In this document: positions 12,301 through 24,300 of the stretch, piece after piece
Numbering within the stretch: position 1 is the stretch's first letter
Layout of the letters: each line of letters opens with the position of its first letter
NCBI GenBank assembly: GCA_039621445.1
Contig: CP154954.1
Coordinates: forward strand, 71,142,150-71,206,149
DNA: 64,000 nt
From: Euglena gracilis
Lineage: Eukaryota > Euglenida > Euglenophyceae > Euglenales
Direction: 5' to 3'
Program-made: the position numbers and the translations under genes
Notes under the pieces: model-generated
The model's database searches: none
What the model saw: only the letters and a program-made list of their open reading frames with translations
What the model was told of the DNA's origin: nothing

Positions 12301-15300
12301 TCGGCTCGAAACCAGTTTTTCCGGGTCCAGGCGGCCAAAAAAACATCGTTTCGGGCAAAAAAAAATTTCGATTTTTTTTCGACTTTTTCGACCCGGTTTT
12401 GACCCAAAGTCAATGGGTCGGTCGGCGGTCCAAAACGGGGCGTTGGCGGGTCGAAAAACGCTCGTTTTCGGCTCAAAAACAGTTTTTTCTGGGTCCGGGA
12501 GGCCAAAAAACATCGTTTCGGGCAAAAAAAAATTTTTCGATTTTTTTCGACTTTTTTGACCCGGGTTTGACCCAAAGTCAATGGGTCGGCGGCCCAAAAC
12601 GGGGCGCCGGCGGGTCGAAAAACGCTCCTTTTCGGCTCAAAAACAGTTTTTCCGGGTCCGGGAGGCCAAAAAGCATGGTTTCGGGCAAAAAAATTTTTTT
12701 GATTTTTTTCGACTTTTTCGACCCGGGTTTGACCCAAAGTCAATGGGTCGGCGGTCCAAAACGGGGCGCTGGCGGGTCGAAAAACGCTCCTTTTCGGCTC
12801 GAAACCAGTTTTTCCGGGTCCAGGCGGCCAAAAAAACATCGTTTCGGGCAAAAAAAAATTTCGATTTTTTTTCGATTTTTTTCGACTTTTTTGACCCGGG
12901 TTTGACCCAAAGTCAATGGGTTGGCGGCCCAAAACGGGGCGCCGGCGGGTCGAAAAACGCTCCTTTTCGGCTCAAAAACAGTTTTTCCGGGTCCGGGCGG
13001 CCCAAAAAAACATCGTTTCGGGCAAAAAAAAAATTTTGATTTTTTTCGACTTTTTTGGCCGAAAACGGCTAAGTCGAACAGTGGAAAAAGTGTACAAAAT
13101 GGCCTAAAATGGCCTAAATTGGCCAAAAAAAAACGCCCGTATCTCGGGCTACGCGGGGAGTTGCGGGGAACCCATAATCCCAGTAGATAGAGCGTCCCAA
13201 GGGCTTCAATTTAGGTCTCCGGACATTTCCTTTGATTTTGCATCATTTTCGAGAAATTTTGAAAACATCGATTTTTTGACCCCCCACCCCCCGAAAACGG
13301 CTAAGTCGAACAGAGGGAAAAGTGTACAAAACGGCCATCTGCGCCGAAAACGGCCGTATCTCGGGCTAGGCGGGGAGTTGCGGGGAAATCAAAATACCGG
13401 TAGATGGGGCGTTCCAAGGGCTTCAAATTAGGTCTCCGGACATTTCCTTTGATTTGGCTTCATTTTGGAGATATTTTGAAAATTGACATTTTTTTGGCCG
13501 AAATGGCAGAGTCCAAAGGGGGGGGGGGGCTTATCCAGGGGGGGCGGGTAAATCCTACCGAGTTTGGACCCCTTCGCGCGTGAATAACTCGGGCCTGGCG
13601 GGGAGTTGGGGGTCAACTCCGGGTGATTCGGAAACTAGGAATCCAGTCGCTCGCGACTGAAAAAAAAATTCCGGGAACCGGGCCGGGATCATGGTGATCA
13701 TCCGTCGGTTCTCCTGGTGGCCCCGACCCGGGGGGGGGGGGGGAGGGGGGGGGGCGAGGGGGGGGGGTTCGCCGGTGGTAAGCTTCGCTCTTACCCATAA
13801 AGGGATAAGAGCTCAGCGACCCCCCCCTACCACCTTACCCCCCCAGGGGGAGGGGGTCGGGACCCCCCCCTTCAATACCGAAGGGCTTCCCATCCATCCC
13901 TGCCCCTCCCCCATGGGTTCAGCGGACCCCCCAACCCGGGGTTCAACCTTCAAAAAGTCCAAAAAAAATCTTGCTCCAAGCAAAAGAAGGGGGGTTAAAG
14001 TGTGCACTGGCCGGGGGCGTCCAGGATGGTGTACCGCCGGTTCTTGGTCTCGAAGTACCCGGTCCCCGTCTCGTGGGTCTTCCCCTTGTCTCGCTCCTCA
14101 TCCCCGATGTCCATGGCCCAGGCGTACTTCCAGGACTCCCGGTTCTTCTGCTTCGCCTCGCGCTCGAATTTCGACAACAGAGCTCTCCAAAACGAGATAA
14201 ATACACCACGCCCATAGATTCTCTGAGCACCCTGGACCCCTCTTGGCAGGTGGGGCCCAACCATCAAAATAAAGCCTACGAACCAACACCCCCCAGGAAG
14301 GAGGGCCACAAAGGGTCACTGAAAAGGGAATTTTCAGCCTTAATAGTCCAGCCAGCAGCACCTTTTTCCAGCCAGCAGCTCACAGGTGGGCGGCAGCCCC
14401 CCCCCCCCAGAGGGCCCGCTGAAAAAAAAAGTTGGAGCAGCTCAGCCCAGCTGGGTTGAACCAAAAAATCTCGACATTTTCTTTAAACACATGTTGTTTA
14501 AATAGGTTGCGCTTGTTTAGTGTTGCAGGTAGTCTGCCTCAAAGTTGCAAAAAAATTAAAGCATTGAATTAAAACAACCCAGCTGGATTTTGGGTTATTC
14601 CTTCTGCTTGGATTCAAATGCTGCAGCCGAGTCCATGTCGGCACCTGGCTGGAACCCCACGGACCTCTCCACCCAATGGGGGGGGGGGGGTGGTCCAGTA
14701 AACAACTTTTTTTTCCAGTGCAGCATTTGTTTCCAGCCAGGGCCTCGCCCAGGCTTCTTTTTATGCCCCCCGGGGGGGGGGAGGGGGGGTCCCCCCCCAC
14801 CCACCCAGGGTGGTGCGGGACCCCCCGGGGGGGGGAACCCCCACCAAAATCGGGCCCTTTAAAGGCAATTTCCAAAAAATTTCGGCGCTTCGCGCCGAAA
14901 AGGTATACCCAGCGCCTCCGGCGCGGGACCCCCCCCCCCGGGGGGCGGGGGGGGTCCGGCCCGGACCCACCCCCCCCCCCCCCCCCCCCCCCACGGGGGG
15001 GGGTCTGCTGACTTAAAAAGAAGCCTGGCCTCGCCCACCGCTTCAGAAATATCCCAGCAAAAAGGGGTTGGCCAGCTGGATAGCAGCACCCCGGGCGGGG
15101 GAGGGGGGTGCTGCTGCGGTTCGGTTCGGGTGGGTCGAAATTGGACCTGGCTGCTGCAGCCTCAGGGGCGGGTCTGCAAAACCTTGGAGAGATATCTTGC
15201 GGGGGCGGGGTTGTTTGTTGACAATCCTCAGGGGTGGGCAAGATTATGTTGGTTACTGATTGAATCTGTTACGCTATGAATCTGTTATACTATGATTGAA

Positions 15301-18300
15301 AATGAATCTGTTATGGAAACATTTCGCCATTTTTAGCACAGTGTTTTCCCTGTTCTTCCACAAGCTTCAGAGCCCTTCAAACCGTAGAGAGTCCAGATTG
15401 CTCAAAATACTCAGAAACTTCTCCTTTTTTGAAACTGGCTGAGGAGATGTTAAAGCCAAGGTGTCTGTTCTGGACGTCCTTCTTTCTTTCCAAAGAAAGA
15501 TGAAATAACTGTGCAGAGAAAGACTGCCAGGCGCTTACGGTCTCCCACAGGGGTCCAGCTCAGACTTGGGCTGGGAGGGAAAAGGCTGCTGGCAAACCTC
15601 CCCCAATTGAGTCCCCCACCTGGAAAGGCTCCAGTATGGTCAAATGGGGTCGATAAAAAATTTGAACACACAAAAAAAAACAAATGCAACTTGTGATAAA
15701 AAAAAAACGATCTTGTTGGCATTTTTGATCCGGTTGCCTTTATTGGCCATTTTTGGCACCCCTGAGGCAAGAAGAAAAACCTTGCTATCCAGCCCTTGGA
15801 GTGGTCCATTCAGGCAACATTTGGAGGTGCGCAGGAAGCAAATCTTGAGTGTGTGTTTGCTGGCTGGCTTGCCACCCTCCCCCCAAGAGTGGGGTCCCCT
15901 CTGGCTTGAGCGATGCCCAAGTGGGTGCGTCCTTACGCATAAAAAAAGGCCTTCTGGGCCTTCCCTCCACATTGAATGCAAAATCGACAGGAAATGGTCG
16001 AAAAAAATAGCCATGCTTTAGCAAGAACAGGACGACAAATAGTTTCTGGCGTGCTCAGCAATCTTTGGGCCAGCCATTTGGCTTTAATATTGGACCGGCC
16101 ATTGGCTGGCCTTCAGGACTGAGGGCGATCCTCAAGGTGCGGTCCTTTGCATCGTTATCTTATGATTATTATCTTGTTTTTCTAATCTTATTATCCTGGA
16201 AAGAGAGATTTGTAACAGATGAAGAGGAGGGCCCTGGTCTCCAACGTCCGGTCGTCCACCATTCCAGTGCGGTACAAAATGTGACCACTGATGGTGGACT
16301 TGCCGGCATCTGTAACAAAAAGGGGCAAATTAACATGTGCATGGGCAAAGCCATCATTTTTTACCAAAAAAAAACTTTATTAAATAATAAATAATAATTG
16401 AATTTTTTTATTCAATCAACATTGTTTGTTTTCTGAAAAATGACTACCATTACCCCCCCCTAAATGACCCTCCTCTTGTCCTGGCCAGGACCCCGGGGCC
16501 ACTTAGGGGGGGGGGGGTCACTTAGGGGGGTCGGAAAACAAAATCTTGATATCACCCCCCCCACCATTTTTGGGGGGAATTTTTGTGTGAAATTCGTGAT
16601 CTACACCATTTTTTCCATCAGGTCAACATTTTTTCGGAAAAAAATAAACAAATGAGGTGTTTTATGACCATTTTATGTTCCGGCCGGACCCCGGAGGGCC
16701 ACTTGGGGGGGGGTCGTGTAAGGGGGGGGGGGTCATGGTAACTTTCAAAACTGCAAAAAGAAAATAAAGATTGTCATATATGAAAGGCAACATGTTTCCG
16801 AAACCCTCTTAGGTGGCCTAATTTGCACTTAAAAGGTTTTTCTTTGTGCATGCGCTCAAATTCACCATTTTTACGAAACCCCTGGGACCCAATACCGTAT
16901 CACACGGAAAACAATTTATGAACTGTTGCAACCCTCTACTAGAGGGATGTAACTCCAGGTGGTTTGGTATGCACCAAATAACGTAAAGAGGGCCGAGGGT
17001 AAGATTGGTGCTCTCGGATGTCAAACAGGTGGGAAGCACACAACCGCTGTTACGACAATTGGTACTGGTGCTGACGTGCTGCCAGAACTGGCCAGGGTGC
17101 AGCCGCCTGTTAGGACACGGCGCGATATTACATCAGTTGGAAAATGGTATGTACAATGAAATTAGCTCATGATACCACCGAAAAAACCTGTCCGGGACTA
17201 TGCCACTTTTGAAACGTGTTTTGGTGTGGCTGCCCCGTGACCACCTGTCTGGTTTTCGAGAAAGTGGTTGGTGCGTGCCAAAGAGAGCACGCTGTTGGTG
17301 CGCGCATTTTCGCAAATGCGCGCGCCATCCGCTTGGGGAAGCTGGCATGTGGATGATTTGCGCCTGGGTGCTGAAGCACCCACCATTTCATATTAAAGCA
17401 CACTGATGATTACCACAACCCTTTGATATTTGTGAACGTGATCCACGTTCGTGCGTGCTTTGGCGAGCAGGAACAAAATTTTGCTTGTGTGTGCTAAAGC
17501 GTGCAAGAACATTTCATCGTTCACTTCAAAGTTGTGCAAAAGAGACCTTCTGGGGCACCGGTGCAGCTTGAGACATCATGTATATATACCATTGCTGGTC
17601 CACCTGTTTTACAGACTCCTCTTGACGTCCGTGACGGCCGGCGAACACAATTCTGCACACCAATCATTGATTGCACACCACCATTGCGTGGTGATGAAAT
17701 TTGTGGTGAGGTAGTGTGCAGTGTTCACTTGAACACGCCATCTGACGGGCGAAATTTGCCTGCCTTCCGTGTACACATCTTGCATGATGTTCCCCAGCCC
17801 GCATGGCTGGTTGTTTTTGCGTCATCAGTTTGGCAGATAAGCGTGATGAATTGATGGCGTGCACGACCTGTGACTGTTCGACGCATTTTCTGTGACAGCA
17901 CTGTGTTACATGAATTCAAAATTTGGTACCTGAAATACCCAGCATGTGTCGGGCAGTGGGAATACGTTATCTGGTATTCTCCACCATGTTTCCTCATTTT
18001 TTTCCTTGGAAAACATGAAACGCACCCATTTCCATCCCATAACTCCCACCAATTTGTGCGCATAATTTGTGGGTGGTAAGTCCCACCAATTTCATGCGAC
18101 CAATCGAGTGGTAAAAATTCCACACTTGCTGCGCCCAAAGTAACGGCTTTTGAGGGCTTTCTCCAGCTGCTGGTTGCCATAAACTGGCACAACGTCGTCC
18201 CTCCAGTCTCACGCCCTGGTTGCGGGGAATAACGTGGCCACTTCGGTGGGTGCTGTTGCACCGGGGAGGTCGATTCCAGCCTAGTGGGTGCTGAAGCATC

Positions 18301-21300
18301 AGCAGCTAATGTACCTGCAGCAGCGGAGCCCAAGCCGTGGGCCAGCAGCAGGGCCTTTGGGATCCTAAAATTCGGTACAGGCGGACGTGCGTCGTTATCG
18401 CGTGGCTGCATACCACCTGGAGGAGATCCTCTGTCTCTACGGTTCCTGGGAACTGTCACCAGGCCAGAATTGGTCCCATAATGCGTGTTGGAGGAGACGC
18501 TGTGGTCGTTGGGGTTGAACCCCTTCAGCCAGTGAAGGTGGTTGTTGCATGGCCGAGTGATGTCGCTTTGTTATTACTCCATTGGTGGTTCATTGCGTTA
18601 AAGTGCGCATCACGTTGTTTGTGCACGTCAATGCGCAAATTGAACCACCTTTGAATTTCTGCAGGTGTTTCATTTGCGCGAACAACATGACGTGCGCTTT
18701 AGTGCAAATGAACCACCTCTGCTGCCGGTGATTCACCAGCGTTTGACGGTTGTGTATTTTCACCAGCATCTGTTTAGAGCCCAGTTGGCCAATTAAGGGG
18801 GGTTACTCATTTCAAGGTAAAATGCCTCAATATCGGGGTCTTTCGGGGGTTTGCGAATACAAAGGCAAAGGCTGGGCCCTAAATGCCAATTAGGGGGGGG
18901 GGAGGTTAGGGGTAACCAGGTTTTGAATAGTGCTGAGCTCTTAATGGGACTTGCACGCAATGGAAAGCCGAAAATACTAGCATTGCAAATTTCGCGTGAT
19001 TTATGAATCACAAATTACACACTTGCAATTTACGACAATTTACGGTATACAAGCATAGAGGACCGGGGGGTCGAAAAACGCCCATTTTTGGCTCAAAAAC
19101 AGTTTTTCCAGGTCCGGGAGGCCAAGAAACATCGTTTCGGGCAATTTTTTTTGACTTTGACCCGTTTTTGACCCGTTTTTGACCCGTTTTTGACCCAAAT
19201 CCCATGGGTTTCGGGACAAAAGCGGGGGGGGGGGGGGCCGGGGGGCCGAAAAAAGAACATTTTCGGCTCAAAAACAGTTTTTCCGGGTTCCGGAGGCCAA
19301 GAAACATCGTTTCGGGCAAAACATTTTTTTTCGATTTTTTTCGACTTTTTTGACCCGTTTTTGACCCAAAACCCATGGGTTTCGGGCCGAAAACGGGGGG
19401 CCGGTGGGGGGGAGGTCGAAAAACACTCATTTTCGGCTCAAAAACAGGTTTTCCGGGTCCGGGAGGCCAAAAAAACATGGTGAAAAAACGGGATCAGAAC
19501 ACGGAACACTTATATGTATATTATACACATATGGTATAAAGTGGAGCGAAAAAACGGGATCAGAACACGGAACACTTATATGTATATTATACACATATGG
19601 CATAAAGTGGAGCCCCCACACTTAAGTGTGGGGTACTGTGGGGGGTATGTGTGGGGGGGGTGTGGGGGGGTGTGGGGGGGTAGTGTGGGGGTGTGTGGGG
19701 GGGGGGGGGTGGGGGGGTGCCAAATCTGAGGTTTGCGAGTTTGTCGGATGTGTGTAGTATGCGGGTTGCCCTTGCAGAATTCTAATGATGTCGGATTTGG
19801 AATTTGTGGCTTTCGGCTACATCATGCAAAATTATCAGAATTTTGCCCCTTGTTGGAACGCAGGCATCCTGAAAAAGCCTTGAATTATATTCAAGCCGAC
19901 ATTGGACCACTTGGTACAGTGCTGTAAACCAACAAAATGGATTTTCTTTCCCTTGCCTTGCACAAACAAGGGGATGATGATATTTTGGTTCTGGGGGGGC
20001 GCCCCCCCCCCCCGGGCCACAGCCGAAGGCCGCGGCGCCACGAGGCCGAAGGTCGAATAAGTCAAAAAATGACACCCGAACAGTTGCGCACATTCAACAT
20101 GCGTTTCAAAAAGAATCAGGCTGTTGCTCACCCATGGTACTGTAAACCAACAAAGTGGATTTTCTTTCCCTTGCCTTGCACACACAAGGGGATGATGTTA
20201 TTTTGGTTCTGGGGGGGGTCCGGGGGGGGGGGGCACCCCCCCCCCGGGCCACGGCCGAAGGCCGCGGCGCCACGAGGCCGAAGGTCGAATAAGTCAAAAA
20301 ATGACACCCGAACAGTTGCGCACATTCAACATGCGTTTCAAAAAGAATCAGGCTGTTGCTCACCCATGGTACTGTAAACCAACAAAATGGATTTTCTTTC
20401 CCTTGCCTTGCACACACAAGGGGATGATGTTATTTTGGTTCGGGGGGGGGCCGGGGGGGGGCGGGCCCCCCCCCCCCCGGGCCACGGCCGAAGGCCGCGG
20501 CGCCACGAGGCCGAAGGCCGAGTAAGTCAAAAAATGACACCCGAACAATTGCGCACATTCAACATACGTGTGGGGGGTAGTGTGTGGGGGTGTGGGGGGG
20601 GGTGTGGGGGGGTGGGGGGGGGGGTGGGGGGGGGGGGGTGGGGGGGGGGGGGGTGGGGGGGTGTGTGCGGGGGTGTGTGGGGGGGTGTGGGGGGGGTGTA
20701 AGGGAGCCCAAAAGAACACCCACGCTTTGCCTGAAGACATTGTGGTGCGCAAAATGGTCTCAAATGACATTTTGGGCAAGTTTTCGGAGATTTCGATAAA
20801 ATTCCATAAACCATCAACCTCAAAATGACCATTTTGAGAGGAAAATGAGCAAAATTTCACCCATCAAAATTTCACCCCCAACCACTTAGGCGGCCGGATT
20901 CGCACTTAAGCTTTTTTCCTTTGGATGCGCGCAATTGCGCAAATGTACCATTTTTTTGTAACCCCTGGGACCCTGTACCCTGACACCCGGAACACGATTT
21001 AAGAACCGTTACACCCATCTATTGGAGGGGATTAACTCCCAGTGGTCTGGTGTGCATGCTGCTTACCGGGTGACGTTAATAGGGCTGATGGTCAGACTGG
21101 TGCTGTTGTACGTCAAACAGAGGAGAGGCACACACCCCTTGTGACGACACTTGGAAACGGTGCTGACGTGCAGGCTGAACTGGCTGTGAAACTACCGCCG
21201 CCAACAAGAACACACCGAGCCTCATTAGATCACACCACCACAGACTACGTTAGCCAGCCGTCACGCAACTGATGTGTGTTTATGCGCGCAATTGCGCAAA

Positions 21301-24300
21301 TAAAAACATTTTATACACCGCTTCAAAATGATGTGTTTGTAGGAGCCTTAGAGCACACAAACAAAGTTGTTGATGCGCGCAAATGCGCGCATCAACAAAC
21401 ATCAGTTGTTCGATACCATCTCCTCGTCCTTGACAGCTGGCGAACGCAACTCCTCACGCCAACCAATGGTTTGCACCACGATTAATTTGTGGTGAGAGGT
21501 AGTGTGGAGTGTTCACTGGAACACAGCATTTGACTGGCCAAAATTTGCCTGCCTTACGTGTGCACATTTGCACTGCTGTTACCCGGCCCACACGACCTGT
21601 TGTTTTGGGGTCATCCGTTTGGCAGTTAAACGTCATGAATTGATGACGTGCAAACGACCTGTGACTGTTGGACACCTTTTCTGCAACAGGACTGCGTTAC
21701 AAGAAGACAAAATTTGGCACCTGAAATACCCGGGACGTGTCCGGCCGGAGTCCGTTTTACGGTTTTCTTTGCCATTTTTCCCTTGAAATACGTAAAAAAA
21801 CACCAGTTTTTGTGCAAAATTTGGGGGGAGTGGGTCCCACCGCTTTGATGCACCCAATGCAGGGGTAAAGGTTCAACACTTCCTTGCATCCAAAGGAACG
21901 GGTGTTTGAGGGCTGTCTCTCTCCGGCTGCTGGTTGCCAGTAAAGGTTCAACACTTCCTTGCATCCAAAGGAACGGGTGTTTGAGGGCTGTCTCTCTCCG
22001 GCTGCTGGTTGCCATGCACTGGCACCACGTCGTCCCCCCAGTCTCACGCCCCGGTTGCGGGGTATAACGTGGCCGCTTCGGTGTGTGTTGTTCTGCCGGG
22101 GAGGTCAATGCCAGTCTGGTGGGTGCTGAAGCATCAGCAGCTGATGGGGCTGCAGCAGCGGAGCCGAGGCCGCACGCCAGCAGCAGGGCCCTTGGGACCC
22201 AAAAATTGGTGCCGGTGGACGTGTACCGTTACCGGGTGGCTGCGCACCCACCTTCAAGAGATCCTATGTCTCCATCTTTTGTGGGACTTGTCAATGGTCC
22301 AAAAACGGCACAATGACACCATATGCCGGAGGAGACGGTGTGCTTTCAACCCATTCAGAAGCCACTAAGGGTAGCTGTAGATGGGTCAAATGCAATCGTT
22401 TTCTACTCCTCCATTAGTTGTGTATTTACGTGTCAATTTTGTGACAAACCAACCAAATTGGTCTGCGCACCCACGGCTCCTTTCTCACGCCGTTTGTCAA
22501 CGGCGTCAGGTCATGGGTGCCAAAGCCCAACACTGGAAGGACAAAATTGTGTTTATGCGCGCAATTGCGCGCATCAACATAAACATGTTGATGTGCGCAA
22601 TTGCGCGCATAAACACAATTTTGTCCTTCCAGTGTTTGGCTTCTTCCGCCGGGTTCTTTGCCACGCAACTGGTTCTGCACATCCCGGGTGTAAGCCGGGT
22701 GAAAGACACCCGTTCCCCTTTATTCCCTTCATTCCCTGCGGACCCCATTTCATCCCCTTTGCGCTTTCCTTGCCCAACACCCCGCACTCACCCTCCTTCC
22801 CCTGTGTCCTTGTCGCCGGCTTGGTCGCACCTCACCCACACACCCCGGCACCTCCTCCCCGCGCTTTAACAAACAGCCCACAAACACCGCACCAAGGCGC
22901 CGCAAGCAACGCAGTCCGGCAAAAACCCAGGACGCACACCGCCAGCAGCTCGGACACACCCGGGGACACAGCCGAAAGGAGCAACAGGGGCAGTAAAGGT
23001 CCCGTTCCTATGGTGCTTTTTTGCGTTTTTTTCCCTCTGGGCCGGCAAGGTCCCGGGGGTTTCGACGTACAACGTCCATTTTGGTACCCCTCAAAAACAC
23101 CATTTTTCGCCAAAGTCCCGGGGGTCTCCCAGCCAAAATCATAATTTTGCTCATTTTTTGCACTCATTTGTCAACGTGTTTTCAAACCCCCCTGACCTTC
23201 ACAGCCGAAACAAAGCACAATCAAAAAAATCGTAAATGCGCGCAAATGCGCAAATAAAAAGAAAAAAGCTTAAGTGCGAATCCGGCCGCCTAAGAACCAT
23301 CAAAAACGGTGAAGTTCACCGGTGAGCTTCACCGCCGAAAGTACCCCCCAGTGAACGTTCACCGGTGAAGTTCGCTTGGGGGTCCAAGGGTTAACAAGAG
23401 GGCCCGAGGCAGGGTTTTCTTAAGGACCCGGGGGGGGGGGGGGCCCGTGGGTCTCCGCTGGAAAAATGCTGGAAAAAGGTGCTGGCTGGAACTGAAAAAA
23501 AGGTGCTGGCTGGATCCTCCCCCCCTAGGGTGGGGGTCCGGGGGGGGGGGGGTAGGTCCACCTCCCCATACTGCCTAACCTCCAATTTATAATATACAAC
23601 ATATAATATGAGAGATGGCGTAAAGTGGAGCCCCCACAGTACCCCACAATACCCCACAGTACCCCACAGTACCCCACACCCCCCTCAGTGGTGAGCAAAA
23701 AAAATTGCTCCAAAAAACCAATGGCCTTTTTTGAATTTGCATTTTTTTTTTGACATTTGCAAGTTACAAGGCGCGGTTTATGCCACTCTAGAAGGCTTTA
23801 TAAGAATTTTCTTGTACGAGAGTTTTAATTTACCAGGGTGAAAAATAATAAACTCGCTTCCGGTTTATTATTTTTCAGAAGATGGGTCTGAATCGCCCCC
23901 CCCCCATTTCTGATGCTTGCGTGGATCATTGACCAACAGCAGGCGTTTATGTTTCTGGCGGTCCCGCTGGCCTGCGCCTTCACAGCCCCTTTGTCGCACC
24001 GGTTATCGACGGCGTCAGTTCATGGGAGCAAAAGCGCGCACAAACAAAATTGTTTTCGAGTGCGCAAGAGTGCACACAAACAAATTTGTTAGGTGTCTAC
24101 CCCAAAAGTGGAATCCTAACTTTTTGGTTGCCTCCGAGGAGCCTCAGCGGAGGCTCCAAGGTAACCAGCCTCCGCGGAGGCTAAGGTAACCAGCCTCCGC
24201 GGAGGCTCCAAGGTAACAAGCCTCCGCGGGGGCTCCAAGGTAACCAGCCTTTGCGGAGGCTCCCCGGAGGCTAAGGTAACCAGCCTCCGTGGAGGCTCCT

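Larger units (their letters stand above)
10164..14012 (-). other. Nonconventional intron 10 of eRF3 (3,849 bp), interrupts G3
   Basis: Minus-strand ends are GGCCAGTGCAC at the 5' side and GTGCTGCTCCT at the 3' side, with CAG at +4..+6 and CTG at -8..-6. The exon side repeats GGCCA at both junctions. The stem is weak beyond three pairs (two wobbles, then one pair). Removing exactly this segment restores GAC-GCC-CCC-GGC-CAC (DAPGH). The intron contains the satellite at 11.9-13.1 kb and other repeats. Confidence 0.85.
20885..23294. mobile_element. TIR DNA element B, 2,410 bp with 5-bp TSD
   Basis: The left end CTTAGGCGGCCGGATTCGCACTTAAGC and the right end are inverted copies, identical over the first 34 bases. 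AACCA flanks both sides (20,880-20,884 and 23,295-23,299). The uninterrupted target, '...tttcacccccaaccatcaaaacggtgaagttcac', is present in a second copy of the host repeat at 39,276-39,400, which proves insertion. Subterminal DNA has 'atgcgcgcaattgcgcaaat' palindromes. No transposase domain was recognised, so it is probably nonautonomous. It lies inside eRF3 intron 8. Confidence 0.9.

Noticed and set aside
11670-13126. Long open frames on both strands over the satellite
   Set aside because: They follow the 162-bp period and encode the same peptide repeatedly on both strands; explained by the satellite, no independent coding support.
14498-15241. 247 aa Gly/Pro-rich minus-strand ORF
   Set aside because: Created by long G/C tracts inside nonconventional intron 9; no conserved motif.
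17725-18459. 244 aa minus-strand ORF inside element A
   Set aside because: The matching region in element B is interrupted and the peptide similarity seems to track DNA identity; no domain recognised.
19937-20860. Repeated 100-166 aa open frames
   Set aside because: Produced by the 218-232 bp tandem repeat and the GTGGGGG tract; frame shifts between units.
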